Assembly: GCA_027604705.1 (NCBI GenBank)
Contig: JADHYV010000006.1
Coordinates: 124,001 to 188,000, forward strand
From: Allomyces arbusculus
Lineage: Eukaryota; Blastocladiomycota; Blastocladiomycetes; Blastocladiales; Blastocladiaceae
Direction of reading: 5' to 3'
Length of the DNA stretch: 64,000 nucleotides
The position numbers and the translations under genes were made by a program. Below, one piece after another: positions 36,831 through 48,600 of the stretch. The notes under the pieces are model-generated. The model did no database searches, was not told the DNA's origin, and saw only the letters and a program-made list of their open reading frames with translations. Every line of letters begins with the position of its first letter. Within the stretch, counting starts at the first letter, position 1.

Positions 36831-37344
36831 CTACACGACACGCTCGAGCTCCATCGCCTCGTGCTTCCCAACCCGCGCCTGCCCCTCCCTCCCCGCCCCG
36901 TCCTGCCCGACGCGTTCCTCGACCCGCACGCGCCCCTCAGCCGCGTCACCCACGACCTCCCACACCCGCACATCGCCGTCCCCAAACTCGAGCACCAATC
37001 TCGCGGGCTTGCCTACCGCGTCCCAAACCCCCGCGACATCCCACTTGTGCGGGTCGCGCGTGCGCGACACGGTGAATTGCTGCTCCGGGTACAAGTGCAG
37101 GTACCAAGTTGCGGTCTCGCAGAGCGTGGAGGCGGGGAGGAGCGGGGGGCACGCCGGGTGGTGGATGCGGAATGTACCGGGGTGCGGGAACGGCGGTGGG
37201 TGGTGGATCGCTAAAGGTTTATACTGTTAGAAACGAGCGGACGTATTGGGTGCGGATGGCCAACGGACCGTCGATAGTCGCGGCCGCGAGCGCAATGAGC
37301 ACGGAGAGGAGGGACCAGAGGAGGAGCGTGAAGGACGTGTGCAT
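36831..37344 (-). CDS. Small secreted protein, 151 residues, unknown family
   Basis: Exons 37344-37269 and 37210-36831. The ATG at 37344 opens a strong signal peptide (MHTSFTLLLWSLLSVLIALA, cleavage near AAA-TID). The 58-nt intron has donor GTCCGT, a perfect CTAAC branch element and acceptor TTTAG. The mature part is short and His/Pro-rich at first, has two cysteines (PACPP, TLCETATWY), then HLYPEQQFTVSRTRDPHKW and LVLEFGDGDVRVWEVVGD. The acidic/Arg-rich tail looks disordered. It may be a secreted effector-like or wall-associated protein; no family was recognised. It is transcribed away from the thiouridylase gene, with 366 bp between the two ATGs. Confidence 0.6.
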
Positions 37345-37710
37345 TGCTGCGATCCTTGGTGACGTTGGCAGTTGGAATTGCTGGTTGAATGGTATTTGCG
37401 GTTCTGTTGGGTGGTTGGAGAGTGGCCGCACTGGCCGACCCGGGTCCGTGGACCGAGCACAGGAGAGGTTGAATGATGTTTTCCACCGTGCGCCGGGTCG
37501 GTGTCGGTATCGATGGTTTCGGGACAGGTTCGGTCGTGGTTCAGCAGGATCGCAAAGGTCGACGACAAGTTGAAACTCGGGAAAACGTATTGCCAGCGTA
37601 AGTGGTGGACCCGAAGGCATGCATCGTACTCTTACGTAAAGTGTTGAGCTCTGATCACACTTGTTTGCGATCCTCTTCTGTTCACCCTCCTCGACTCGGC
37701 CTCGACCTTG
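37345..37710. other. Divergent promoter region
   Basis: Lies between the small secreted protein gene and the thiouridylase gene; no further gene seen. Confidence 0.5.
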
Positions 37711-39302
37711 ATGGCGAGCACGATCCTCTCCCCACGACCAACAACCATGCTGCAGTCCATGTTCCGGCCCTGGATCCACCGATGCGCCCACGTTGCGCCT
37801 GCGCGCACAGCCGCCGGCCGCTCCCTCGCCGGCCGCGCCCGCGCCCTCGCGCGATCTTGGCGTCCCCTGACAACCACAACCACAACGCCAGCATCCACCG
37901 AACCTTTGCTCGCCGCCCTCCACGCCACCACCCTCGAACTCCCCACCCGCCCGTCGTCCATCGCCATGGCCATGTCCGGCGGCGTCGACAGCGCCGTCGC
38001 CGCCCACCTCCTCCTCGCCGCAGGCCACCGCGTGACCGGCATCTACATGCGCAACTGGGACTCGACCGACGAAACCGGAATCTGCACGTCCGACGCCGAC
38101 TGGGCCGACGTGCAGGCCGCGTGCCGTTTTTTGGGGATCCGCAGCGTTCGGGTTGATTTCGTGAAAGAGTACTGGGGCCAAGTCTTTGAGACGGCGTTGA
38201 GCGAGTTTGAACAGGGGAGGACGCCGAACCCGGACGTCTGGTGTAATCGCGAAATCAAGTTTGGCGCGCTCGCGCGGAAGGTGTTGGTGGAGGGGGTACC
38301 GGGGGAGGGCAGGTTTGAGTATCTCGCGACAGGTCCGTCATGCCGGTGCTTGCGATGGACGGGGAAGGCGGGTGGCGACTGACGGTTGCCTGGTTCAAGG
38401 GTAGGCCACTACGCGCGTCGCGCGCCGCTGTCCTCCTCGATCCCGTCACGGTTCCAGGTCGCGCGCGGCGTCGACGCCGGTAAAGACCAGAGTTACTTCC
38501 TCTCGGCCATCGACGGATCCGTCCTCCCGCGCGTGCTCTTCCCGCTCGGCAACGCACGCAAACACGACGTGAAAGCCGTCGCGCGTGCCATTGGGCTCGC
38601 GAAATGGGCCGACAAAAAGGAATCCATGGGGATCTGCTTTGTCGGCAAGCGTAAGCGGTTCGGCGACTTTCTCGGTACCCGTCCCCTTCCCCCTCCTCTT
38701 TCCCAACTTCCCGCCCCACTGACGCGCGCATGGTGTCTAGACGGCTACATCGAACCGCAACCCGGCCACTTCGTTCTCGAAGACGGCACCGTCCTGGACG
38801 CGCACGACGGGCTGGCCAAGTACACGATTGGCCAAGCCGCGAAAATCCATTCGCAAAAGGACCGGTACTTTGTCGCGCACAAGGACGCCAAGTCCGGGAA
38901 CGTGCTCGTGGTTCCCGGCCGCGACCATCCGCGGCTATTCGCGCGCCGGCTGCGTGCGTCGTGGGTGCGGTGGATTCACCCGGAGAATGAAGCGCGCGCC
39001 TTGGACGGTGGGACGAGCGGGTTGACGGCGCAGATTCGGTACCGGCAGGAGCCGGTGCCGTGCCGGGTCGTGAAGATGTACGTGCGCGAGGAATTTTACC
39101 GGGACGGACGGATACTGATGAATGATGTGGGGGGGGGGGGGGTAGGTCGGATGGAACGTATACGGTGCATCTTGCGCACGCGGTTCGCGCGGTCACGCCG
39201 GGCCAGGTTGTGGCCGTGTACGATGGCGAAGTGTGTCTTGGGTGTGGGTTGCAAATGGAGAGCGATGGCCTGGAAGCGGGCGAGGGAGTCGGAACGGTCT
39301 GA
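37711..39302 (+). CDS. MTU1: Mitochondrial tRNA-specific 2-thiouridylase (MnmA/Mtu1/TRMU)
   Basis: Thiolates the wobble uridine of mitochondrial Lys, Glu and Gln tRNAs. Exons 37711-38332, 38405-38674 and 38741-39302. The basic, Arg-rich N-terminus (MLQSMFRPWIHRCAHVAP, in-frame ATG at 37747) is a likely mitochondrial presequence. The ATP pyrophosphatase PP-loop SGGVDS is at 89-94. Catalytic cysteines are Cys178 (DVWCNREIKFG) and Cys285 (MGICFVGKRK). The HYARR motif is rebuilt across intron 1 (donor GTCCGT). The last roughly 50 residues (TVHLAHAVRAVTPGQVVAVY, YDGEVCLG) lie in a different frame from the preceding part, and the change falls at a 14-G run (39129-39142). One extra G or two fewer would keep the frame. 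Confidence 0.9.
39129..39142 (+). repeat. 14-G homopolymer in an exon
   Basis: Sits in the third exon of the thiouridylase gene exactly where the reading frame changes. Such a run is a classic place for assembly or polymerase length errors. Confidence 0.9.
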
Positions 39303-39919
39303 ATAGAGAGTTTTTGCTGAAGCGCTGGTCATTTCGTGTCACTTTTGCTCTCGCTTTGTCGTCGTGAAGCACCGGGAAGCTTGGCACTTGTCGTGCTGGC
39401 GCCGGGAGGGTAAGGTCAGGTCAATCTCAGTCCTGCCGTGGTTGCAAGAGGAACGATAGCGCAAATGTAAAATGGAAAAACGAGTTTCATTTCATTTCGC
39501 AGCAAAAGCACGGAAGACAACACTTGGCCGGCAGCGACCGCGATCGAGAAAGAGACATGTACAGACAGGGGTGCGCCGGATCGAAAGATAAGAGGAAGAG
39601 CGTCTTGGTCAAATGAAACGAGACAACTGCGGCGGCACAAAGAGAGCGGAGGGGGGAAAAGAGACCGGGTCGACGCGCACAGATGGTCGGGGTCCGGCCA
39701 AGGATCGAGGTCGCCAAACCGCAGATGCTCGGTACAAAAACGGGAATGACACGGGGAAAATGGTTGCGAAAGGAGGGGCGGGGAGGGAGAGCGGGATCCA
39801 AGAGAGGTGGAGGGGCCAGGAATGGTATGCAAAGCGGGAGGAGCGGAGGGGTGGGTGGGTGCACAATATCGACGAGAGAAGAAAGAGATTTCAGATCCAA
39901 AAAGGAAGAACAAAGACAA
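39303..39919. other. Convergent intergenic region
   Basis: 3' flanks of the thiouridylase and bZIP genes; no supported gene. Confidence 0.5.
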
Positions 39920-41188
39920 TTACTGCGGGAGCCGGAACTGCACGCCGGCGTCGCCATACTCGTTGCTCTCGTCGTACTCATCCTCGTCGTCCTCGTCGTC
40001 CTCGTCTTCGTCATCGCCGCCGCGGTGCATCGGCACGGGCCATGCAAACTCGGTCACGGCCGGAAGCATCGGGGGCATGACCGGCGCGGCCGTCGGCGCA
40101 TTCGCGGCCGCGAGCGCGCGCATCAGGTCCTCGACCGACTGCCGCAACTGCGCGTTCTGCTGCTGTGCGGCAAGGCGCGCGTGCCGCTCGGCGAGCGCCT
40201 CGGCCTGCAGTGCCGCGACCTGGTCCTCGAGGTGCGACAGGTACTCCTTGCGCCGCTGCCGGAAGTTGCGCGCCGAGATCTTGTTGCGCAGCTGGCGGCG
40301 TTCCTTGGCCGAGAGCGTGGCCGGCACGGGCGTTGGGGCCGACGGGAACGACGAGGCGGGCGCCGAGGCAGGCTTGGCAGCGGCCACCGGTGCGGTCTTG
40401 GCGGAGACGGGCGTCGCGGGCTTGGGGGTCGGCGTCGAGGCGGCGGGCGAGGCCGTGGCCTTGCGCTTGCGCGCGGGCGGCGCCGGCGCGAGCGTGAACG
40501 ACCCGGCGGCGGGCAGCGCGACGGCGGTGGCCGCATCCTCGGTCACGGCGCGCTTGCGCTTGTGACTGGCCGCGGCCGCGTGCTGCTGGTCGTGCTGGTG
40601 GTGCGGGGCCTGCGCGGTGATTGGCGTCGAGGGCGGCGACGCGAACGCGGCCACGTGATGCATGTCGAGCGCGTGCGGGTCGAGCGCCAAAGTTGCACTC
40701 GACGCCGTTGCGGGGCTGCTGAGCGTGCCGAGACTGCTGCTGCTGCTTGTGTTCGCAGGCATGACCAGCGACGGCTGCGGCGGCAATTCGGGCACGGCAA
40801 ACCGCGCCGCGTCGGCGTGCGGGCTCGGTGGGAGCCAGTCGGCGGCCGAGACGAGCGCCGGCAGGTCGTCGGGCACCGTGCGCGTGAGCGCGGCCGTATC
40901 GGCAGCGGTCGTGGGCGGGGTCATGGCCGCGAGCAGCGACGAGGTCGTCGCTTGCAACCACCACGGCGCCGACGGGTCGGCGAGGAGTGTCGCCGACAGG
41001 GGAGCTGGGTCCTCGGCGGCGGGAGCGCACGGGAACGGCGGCAGATCGGTGTCGTGCGAGGCGACGGTGAAGAAAGGGGCCATGGCCATGGGTGCGGGCG
41101 AGGGCGCGCGCGAGACCCAGGCCGAGGCCGGGACCGACGACGCGCACAGGCCGTCGAGGTCGAAGAACTGGTGGAAGGCCGAGTCCAT
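39920..41188 (-). CDS. bZIP transcription factor
   Basis: Single exon, 422 residues, ATG at 41188 (MDSAFHQFFDLDGL). The DNA-binding basic region has the N-x7-R signature: Asn302 and Arg310 in RNKISARNFRQRR. It is followed by a leucine zipper with heptads through SHLEDQVAALQAEALAERHA. The N-terminal half is Ala/Pro/Ser/Thr-rich with acidic-hydrophobic patches that could activate transcription. Two KRKR-type basic patches upstream may be nuclear signals. The tail is highly acidic (DDEDEDDEDDEDEYDE) and ends VQFRLPQ. The frame stays open upstream of the ATG, but the TATA element at 41398-41404 and GC composition argue against a longer protein. Fungal factors of this shape (CpcA/Gcn4 or Atf type) respond to nutrient or stress; which one is unknown. 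Confidence 0.88.
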   Translation of the reverse strand: MDSAFHQFFDLDGLCASSVPASAWVSRAPSPAPMAMAPFFTVASHDTDLPPFPCAPAAEDPAPLSATLLADPSAPWWLQATTSSLLAAMTPPTTAADTAALTRTVPDDLPALVSAADWLPPSPHADAARFAVPELPPQPSLVMPANTSSSSSLGTLSSPATASSATLALDPHALDMHHVAAFASPPSTPITAQAPHHQHDQQHAAAASHKRKRAVTEDAATAVALPAAGSFTLAPAPPARKRKATASPAASTPTPKPATPVSAKTAPVAAAKPASAPASSFPSAPTPVPATLSAKERRQLRNKISARNFRQRRKEYLSHLEDQVAALQAEALAERHARLAAQQQNAQLRQSVEDLMRALAAANAPTAAPVMPPMLPAVTEFAWPVPMHRGGDDEDEDDEDDEDEYDESNEYGDAGVQFRLPQ

Positions 41189-41397
41189 TGGTGGTGGGGG
41201 TGGGGGTGGGTGGAGCGGGTGTCGGGCGGGTGTCGGGCGGGGGTGGAGAGCGGTGGAGGGGTGTTCGATGGGTCTTGGTCGGTCGCGGTCGCCTTGCGAT
41301 GGATGGATGGGCTCTTGGTCGGTGCAGACCGGAGCCGGTGCGGGTGGTGGGTGGGTTGGAGGTTGGGGGCAGGCAAGGACGGCGGGCGCGCCGCGGT

Positions 41398-41404
41398 TAT
41401 ATAG
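41398..41404 (-). promoter_or_regulatory. TATA box of the bZIP gene
   Basis: TATATAA on the minus strand in GGCTATATAACC, about 210 bp before the ATG. Confidence 0.5.
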
Positions 41405-42349
41405 CCGCGCCAAGGCGGGCCGCTGTTGGATGCTGCGCGCGGGATTCGGCTCGGCGTCGATCGCCAATGCCCGTTGTGCGCCTTGCCGAGTCATTTGATG
41501 AGTGATCGCGAGCGCGAGCGCGCGGGCGATGCGGATGCCTTGGACGTCGACGGGCGGCCGGTCGGCGGATGAGCGGGAGGACCTCCCCGCGCCCCGGTTT
41601 TCGTGCTTCCATTTCCTTTGGCGCAGAGTTGCAACTGGCAGCGCACTCGCCACCACCTTGCAACTCCACCCAGGCCCACCTGCTTGTTGCTCAGGCTTGC
41701 ACAGCGCGCAGAGCAGAGAACAAGGAAAGGTTTTGCTCGTTTTTGCGTGCGTTGTATCTTCTCCTGGCATCGCTGGCGGTTGACCTGGCGCGCGCTGGCT
41801 GCTGGCACTTTGGCTGGCTCTGGGCCATGTGGATGACTTGTGGCCACACGACCCGAGTCTCGTGTCCGCGGGCCTTTCCCTGCTTGTCCAGCGCTTGACA
41901 AACCACCCGCTCCACCTCTTTGTTCTTTTCGGATCCCCCGTGCTCGACCCGTTTCCACCGCCCCCGCACAAGGGCCCGCAACACCGACTCAACTTTGCGC
42001 AATGCGCGCCAGCCGCCCAGCGCTTAACTGCGCGACGCACACGACGCGACGCGATGCGACGCGACGCACGCCGCACCGCGAACGCCAATCCTGCGCCCGC
42101 CCCGCAATGTCGCACCGCCGCCATCATCTCCTTCCCCGGCACCGAAAAGGGGACCGCTGCGCGCGCACGCGTTGTGATAGGATCGGCCCATGCCTTGCCT
42201 GGGTCCTCGTGCCTGGATCGCGATTTCGCGCGCGTTTGTTTTGGAGTCAGGGAAAGTTGGTTGGATCGACTATGCCGGTGCGTCGCGAGTAGCGGAACGC
42301 CCACCAACGACGCGGCGCAAACATGCAATTCGAGACCTGCTGCACGACG

Positions 42350-42665
42350 AATATTGCAATTCTGACATACTGCGACCCAATCGCGCGTGACAATGGGTGG
42401 TTCGCTTGCGCCATGGGTTTGCTCTGGATGGCGGGTGGATCGGGATGAGACGGGTCTGCGGCGACGACGGGCGGGGTGGCGATAGGAGGAGGGCAAGGGT
42501 GGCAACGGCAGCAGCGCATGCAATTCGGACCTGATGCGACCAATCGCAATGGCGGGTGGTTCGCGCCCTGGTGTGTTATGGATGATGGATTGGTGCCCGA
42601 GTAGTCTGTGGGGCGGGCGGAGCGGCGATGATGGAGGGCGCGGGTGGCAACGGCAAGCGCTTCGA
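42350..42665. repeat. Imperfect direct duplication, units about 160 bp
   Basis: The stretch from about 42356 (CAATTCTGACATACTGCGAC, ending GGGTGGCAACGGCA near 42510) recurs from about 42518 (CAATTCGGACCTGATGCGAC, ending CGGGTGGCAACGGCAAG near 42658). Both units share CCAATCGC, GGCGGGTGG and GGGCGG blocks. The copies are degenerate, so the duplication is not recent. A partial third copy (CATGCAATTCGAGACCTG) begins at 42323. Confidence 0.65.
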
Positions 42666-42716
42666 GGCCGTTGAGATGAAAGGGATGGAGCCGCACCGCG
42701 TGGGCAGGAGGCCGTG

Positions 42717-42899
42717 TCAGCCGAGTTGGTCATGAATGGTCGTTGAGCATGGAGGACAGCCGCGACGGTTGAACGAGTTCGCGATGATGGCCATTTCGTC
42801 GTTGATCTTCATGGGCGTGCTGCGATTCACCTGCTCTTCGTGACGGTGCTTGTCTTGGTTGCCGGTGGATCGCGACACGGAGACTACAGACTGGCGCAT
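42717..42899 (-). CDS. Possible 60-residue protein or gene remnant
   Basis: The ATG at 42899 opens a frame with coding-like codons and the stretch STPMKINDEMAIIANSFNRR, then a CPPC motif (RRGCPPCST). It ends at 42717. No homologue was recognised. The good codon bias of the middle and the lack of flanking exons suggest a remnant as much as a real small gene. Confidence 0.35.
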   Translation of the reverse strand: MRQSVVSVSRSTGNQDKHRHEEQVNRSTPMKINDEMAIIANSFNRRGCPPCSTTIHDQLG

Positions 42900-43373
42900 G
42901 TCTCAAATTTGACGATTCTTTGCAACGTTCAATTGTTGCAATTTTTCTGTCGATGTAGGCTTCTTGTTGGTCAATTCGAAATTGCGCTACGCTCACGGTT
43001 CATTTGTTCATGATCAGAAGCAACGCATGGTCATGAACGCGTCTCAGGATGTGTTTGATTTTTGATCTCGCTCATGAACCCCGACTGCAATCGTCTCAAC
43101 TGAGCACTGCCCTATCTGCTCACGGCCAGCGTGTACGACACGGTCCCAAACATCGGCCACGATACCGCGGCATCATGAACGTCCAAGGGGACGGCGGCCT
43201 CGATCATGATCGCCAACACACTCGACGCCGACGGCGACGCCAACGCCAGCGACCATTCCCTTCCTGATATCTAGGGCGAGACCCCTCCTGTCTCGAACCG
43301 AATCGCCTCTCCTCGCCGCACCCTCTCTTCTCCACCGCTCTACGACCGACGCGCACGCACGCCAGCCGACCGC
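42900..43373. other. Upstream region of fungalysin
   Basis: No supported gene. A CT-rich leader runs over about 43260-43370. Confidence 0.5.
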
Positions 43374-45422
43374 ATGCTCCTCGCCCTTCTCTTCCTCGTC
43401 GCGCTCGCGGCCACCGGCGCGCTCGCGACGCCCTACACGACCGTCGGGCACGGGCGCGCCGCGCGGTTCTCGATCCGGCCGACCGACCTGGACACGATTC
43501 CGCACCTGGTCCGGCGCGCGCTCGATCCGGTCACAGTCGCGACCGAATTGGTGGCCAAGCACCACACGCGCGACCAGCTGGTCGTGCAGAATACCTACAC
43601 GGACGCGCATAATGGGGTCACGCACGTGCATTTTATGCAGGTCGTGAATGGGACGGAAGTGACCAACGGTCTGTGGTTATCGGCGATCATTGGGTCGAGG
43701 GAGAACTGGTTCTGACTCGGATGAAACAACGTCTAGGGATCGCGCAGGTTGCCGTCGACAAGTCGAACCGCGTCGTGTCCTTCTCGGACCTCTTTGCGTC
43801 CCCTGCCGCCGTCGCCGCCCTCACCCCGCGCGCGTCGATCCGCCCGGCAGCCACCGCCGTCCGCGACCTCGGCGCGCACCTGGCCCTGCCGACGGCCGCG
43901 CACAGCAACTGGACCACCACCGCTGACAAAAAGGACCCGGCCGTCACCTGGGTCCACGGTGTCCCCTTCGCGGCCGACAAGATCTGGACCAAGCCGCGGC
44001 TGTTTGTTGCCGACAATGGCGATCTCGCGTGGGTCGTGGACGTGCGGCTGCACACGCCCTCGACGTGGGTGAACGCGCAGGTGAGCAATGCCGGCAAGGG
44101 TGTCGTAGGGCTCGTGGACTGGTCGGCGGACGCCGTCTACCGCGCGTTCCCGGCGGTCGGGTTCGCGAGTGATCCGACCGAGGGGGACATGGCGCTTGTC
44201 GGGGACCCCGAGGATACGGCGGTCGCGTCGCCGCAGGGGTGGGTCGGGACAGATGGATTAACGATTGGGAATAACGTGATCGCGCGGCAGAGTCCGAGTA
44301 TGTTTGCTGTCCCTTTGGTTTCGCGCATTTAATTGCTCGCTCACACGGTGGACATGGTTTGTAGAAGCCGCCGCCCTCGCCGGCCACGCGCCGCTCGTCG
44401 CCAAAGGCGCGCCCACGACGGCCTTTTCCGCGACCCCAGCGCTGGCGTTCGACTTCCCCGCCGACCTGCGCGACGGTCGTCCGACCGACCACCTCGCGAC
44501 CTCATTGACCAACGCCTTCTACGTGGTCAACCTTATGCACGACCTGCTCTACCGGTTCGGGTTCACCGAAACCGCCGGCAACTTCCAAACCTCGAACCTC
44601 GGCCGCGGCGGGCTCGAGAACGACGCCGTCATCGTGCACGTGCACGATCCCTCGCAGCGGAACAACGCCAATTTCGCGACCCCGCCCGACGGTGTTCCGC
44701 CGACCCTGACTGCGTTTTTGTTCGATGTTTCGGGCACGACCACCGACCCCGTCGTCGACGACAGTATCTTGATGCACGAAGTCACGCACGGGCTCGTGTC
44801 GCGCCTGACCGGCGGCCCGGCCAACCCCAACTGTCTGTCGACGCCCGAATCGCGCGCGATGAACGAAGGCTGGGCCGACGCGTTCGCGGCCGCATTCAAG
44901 GCACGCGCCACCTACGCGGACGCGACAATCGGAGCGTTCAATTCGGGCAAACCGAATGGTCTTCGGCGGTTCCCGTACTCGACGTCCACGACGACCAACC
45001 CGCTCACGTACAAGGACGCGACGCCCAACGGCGAGCCGCACGCGGTCGGCGAAGTCTGGGCGCAGATCCTCTGGGAGACGCTCTGGGCGGGCGTAGCCAC
45101 CCACGGGTTCCAGGCGAATTGGCGCCTGACGCCCGGGTTCCGTGACGGCACGAATTTGACGGCGAACGCCCTGGGTGGGAACGTGCAGGTCGTGCAGAAT
45201 TGGGTGGACGGGATGAAGCTGCAAGCATGTAATCCGACGATGCGCCAGGCAAGGGACGCGATCCTACTGGCGGACCAGATCAATTTTGATGGCCAGAATG
45301 TGTGTGATCTCTGGCGTGCGTTTGCCAAGCGCGGGCTCGGCGTGAATGCGGGGAATTTGGGGGAGGCCGATTTTACGGTGCCGCAGCAGTGCACGTTAGG
45401 GAAGCGGATGGTTCGGTTCTGA
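43374..45422 (+). CDS. Secreted fungalysin metallopeptidase, M36
   Basis: Extracellular zinc endopeptidase made as a preproenzyme. Exons 43374-43668, 43737-44297 and 44365-45422 give 637 residues, the usual M36 size. The signal peptide is MLLALLFLVALAATGALA. An FTP-like propeptide (NTYTDAHNGVTHVHFMQVVN) and a central prodomain follow. The catalytic domain holds HEVTH (His423, Glu424, His427), the third ligand Glu453 in NEGWADAF, and family blocks GLVSRLTGGPANPNCL and GEPHAVGEVWAQILWETLW. The last Cys pair probably forms a disulfide. Donors are GTCTGT and GTATGT. Fungalysins digest structural proteins and occur in chytrid and blastocladialean saprotrophs and pathogens. Confidence 0.95.
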
Positions 45423-45645
45423 TGCGAGAGGGTGGAGAAGGAAGAGCAGATCGAGCTTGATGTAGATGATTTGATGTTGCATTGCAAAAGGCGAACGGAA
45501 CGTAGTTGAATGGAATCTAGATGGCCTTGTATTGGAGTTGGTTTTGGTCCACGCACACACGGTCCCGCATCCGACGATTTCACGGTGCTAACAAGAAACA
45601 TCAAATCAAAAAGGGAGAACACCAAAAAGGAATCGAAGCGACATC

Positions 45646-48600
45646 TTACTCGGCCGTCGCCAGCGCCGGCAACTCGGGCACGGCCGGCACGTCATGCCCT
45701 GCCTTGCCCACCACCGCGCTGCACACAGGCGCATCGTCATCATCATCGGCTACAAGCGCCGGGTCCTTGGCGGCCACAACCAGCGCGTCGAGCAACGCAT
45801 GCACGTCACTGATCCCATCTACATAAAACTTTGCCGCACTCGACTTCTTGCCCACCGTGACAGTCACCGCGTCCTTGGCCGCATTTGCGACGCACGCAAA
45901 CACGGCCTCGTCCGACATCCCGTTCCCGACCGACATGACAAACGCGCCCGGTTTTGCGCCGACATCCGCCAATATCGCGCGCACCGCCGACGCCTTATCG
46001 ATTGCCGACGGGCGCAACTCGAGCGTCTTGTTCCCGCCCGGAATAATCGAGACCGGCAAGTGCGACAGCATCTTCTCGACATTCACCTGCAGTTCGTTCG
46101 CCTGCCACGCACCAAACTCGGCATCCGTGTCGCGGTAATTCCACGTGAATGCCACCTCCTTGTCCTCGACGTACGAACCCGGCGTACGTTCCGTGTAATG
46201 GTCGAACAGCGGGCGCACTGTATCGCGCCACGCCAAGTCGACGTGGTGCGCGAGCGCGACCCACCCGTCGGCGTCGGTCTCGCCGGACTTGGATTCGATC
46301 CCGGAGTCGCGCGCGTGCCGGTAAAAGCACCCGTGTTCCGCCGACAGACCGACGGCCACGTCCGCATACCACGCGGCCAAGTGCCGCCGCGCGCGGCCGG
46401 AGACAATGTAGATGGCGGTATTCGGCACGGCCGCGAGTTCGCGCAGCGCGGCAATCACGTTGGGCGGCGGCGCCGAGAATTCCGGGCGCAGGTGCTCCGA
46501 CGCGAGCGTGCCGCCCTGGTCGAGGAACAGGACACGCTGCGGCGCCGAGACGAACGCGCGCAGGACCGCGGACCGGAGCGGGTCCGGGCCGCCGCCGTTC
46601 GTCGCCGTCGTCGACGAGAAATGCGACGCGGTCGGGGACGGCGCGCGGTCGTTGGCCGCGGGCGGCGCGACATTCGCGAGGAACCGCGCCGGCGCGAGTT
46701 TCGCCGGGTGCCGCGCGGCCGACGGGCCGTTGGCGTCGGTGAACCGCAGCAGTTCGTGCACGAACGAGTGGCCCCAATACGCGGCCGTGTGTTTCGCGAC
46801 GTACCGGAACAACTTGGCGTGGTTGTTCGCGCGGTCGGTCGCGGGCATCGCGAGAGCTGCCGCGTACGCGTCGGCCAGTTCCTCGGTGTTCCAGGGGTTC
46901 ACGAGCAACGCGCCGTTGAGCGACTGCGCGGCGCCCGCGAATTCGGACATGATGAGCACACCGTGCGCGTCGCGTTGCGCGGCGATGTACTCGTAAGACA
47001 CGAGGTTCATCCCGTCGCGCGTCGACGAGACGACACAGACGTCGGCGACCGCGTAGAGCGCCACGAGTTCCGTGAAGGACACCGACTGGTGTAGGTAGTG
47101 GATCGGCATGGCTTCAACGGTCCCGTACTCGCCATTGATCCGGCCGACCAGCTCGTTGACGGTCGCGCGCAGGTGCTGGTACTCGTCCACGTCCGACCGC
47201 GAGGGTACAGCCACCTGGATCAGAACGACCTTGCCAATCCATTCCGGGTGCGCATCGAGGAACACCTTGAGCGCGTGCAATTTGTGCGGGACGCCCTTGA
47301 TGTAGTCGAGCCGGTCGACGCCGACAATGACCTTGGTCCCCGCGAACCGTTCACGCAAGTGAGCGACGCGTTCGCGCACTGCGTCCGTATCAAGCGCGGC
47401 GACAAACTGGTCCGGGTCGATCCCGATCGGGAACGCGCCAACATGCACGAACCGGCCCTCGTGGTCGACGCCATTCGGCATAGTGGCCAGGCCGAGAATC
47501 TGCGTGCACGATGAGAGGAAGTGCCGCGCGTAGTCGTACGTGTGGAACCCAACGAGGTCGCACTGTAGTAACCCGAGCAGCATTTCGCGGCGCACCGGCA
47601 GGATGCGGTACACTTCCGACGTTGGGAACGGCGTGTGCAGGAAAAACCCAATCTTGACATTGCGCAGCCCACGGGCGTCGCACTGCAGCCGCAGCATTTG
47701 CGGCAAGAGCATCAGGTGGTAGTCGTGCACCCATACAATATCGCCGTCCTGCAAGGTCGCCATGATCGCGTCGGCAAACGCCATGTTAGCCGCGTGGTAG
47801 GCCGCCCAGTGCGCCTCGTTGAAGGCCATATCGCCCGGATGGTAGTGGAACAGCGGCCACAGGATCGAGTTGGAGAAGCCATTGTAGTGTGCGTCGGCAA
47901 TGTCGTCGGGCAGGAACACAGGCACGCACCGGTGCACGCGCGCGAGCATATCGGCGATCCGCACTTGGTCGTCGGCGGGGAAGTCCTTGCCGGGCCACCC
48001 GATCCAGGTGAAGGCCATGTCTTTTTTCAGACCTGAGAGCGCGGAAACGAGACCGCCGGAAGACATGCGCGCCGTCCAGGACCCGGTTGTCGCGTCCTGC
48101 GCGAGCGTCACGGGGAGACGGTTCGACACGACGAGGAGGCGGGCGCCATTGGCCAGTTCGCTCGTCGTGGCGGCAGGGGTCGTCGCGGATGTCGGGACGG
48201 GCAGCAGGGTGGTCGTGGCAGGTGCGGGCAGGTCCTTTTCAATTACAGCTTGGGATGATGCGACGCCGTTTGTTGGTGCGACGACAGCAGGCACGGGTTC
48301 GGTGTCGGTTGGTACTGGTGCGGACACGGCAGCGAGAGCAGCCTCGGGTGCGGGTGCAGGTGCGGGCGTGGCGGGCGTAGCCTCCGGCACGGCATGAGGC
48401 GTTGGCGTCGGTGCGGGGGACGCGGGCGTGTCTGTGGGTTGCGGGCATGAAGCGTCGGCACGAACGTGCTTGCCATCGTTGGCGACCACTGTCAAGACGT
48501 TAAGATAACGTCAAATCGGCATATCGTCAAAGTCAGTCCGGCGGATATTGGGGAGAAATGGGCCGTGCGTGCTGCCGTACCTTCGGGAACCGGGGCCATG

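Larger units (their letters stand above)
41189..42716. other. bZIP upstream region with degenerate repeats
   Basis: Holds the TATA element at 41398-41404 and the imperfect direct repeat near 42350-42665. Long open frames here are products of GC composition. Confidence 0.5.

Noticed and set aside
41829-42365. 178-codon plus-strand frame
   Set aside because: No codon bias, no domain, rich in Arg/Ala from GC content.
41189-42733. N-terminal extension of the bZIP frame upstream of 41188
   Set aside because: Low-complexity Pro/Arg sequence; a TATA element at 41398-41404 and the ATG at 41188 define a sensible gene.
48492-48495. Start of the trehalose synthase at the TTG near 48495
   Set aside because: A spliced upstream exon with ATG at 48818 and donor GTACGG joins in frame, which is the usual form.
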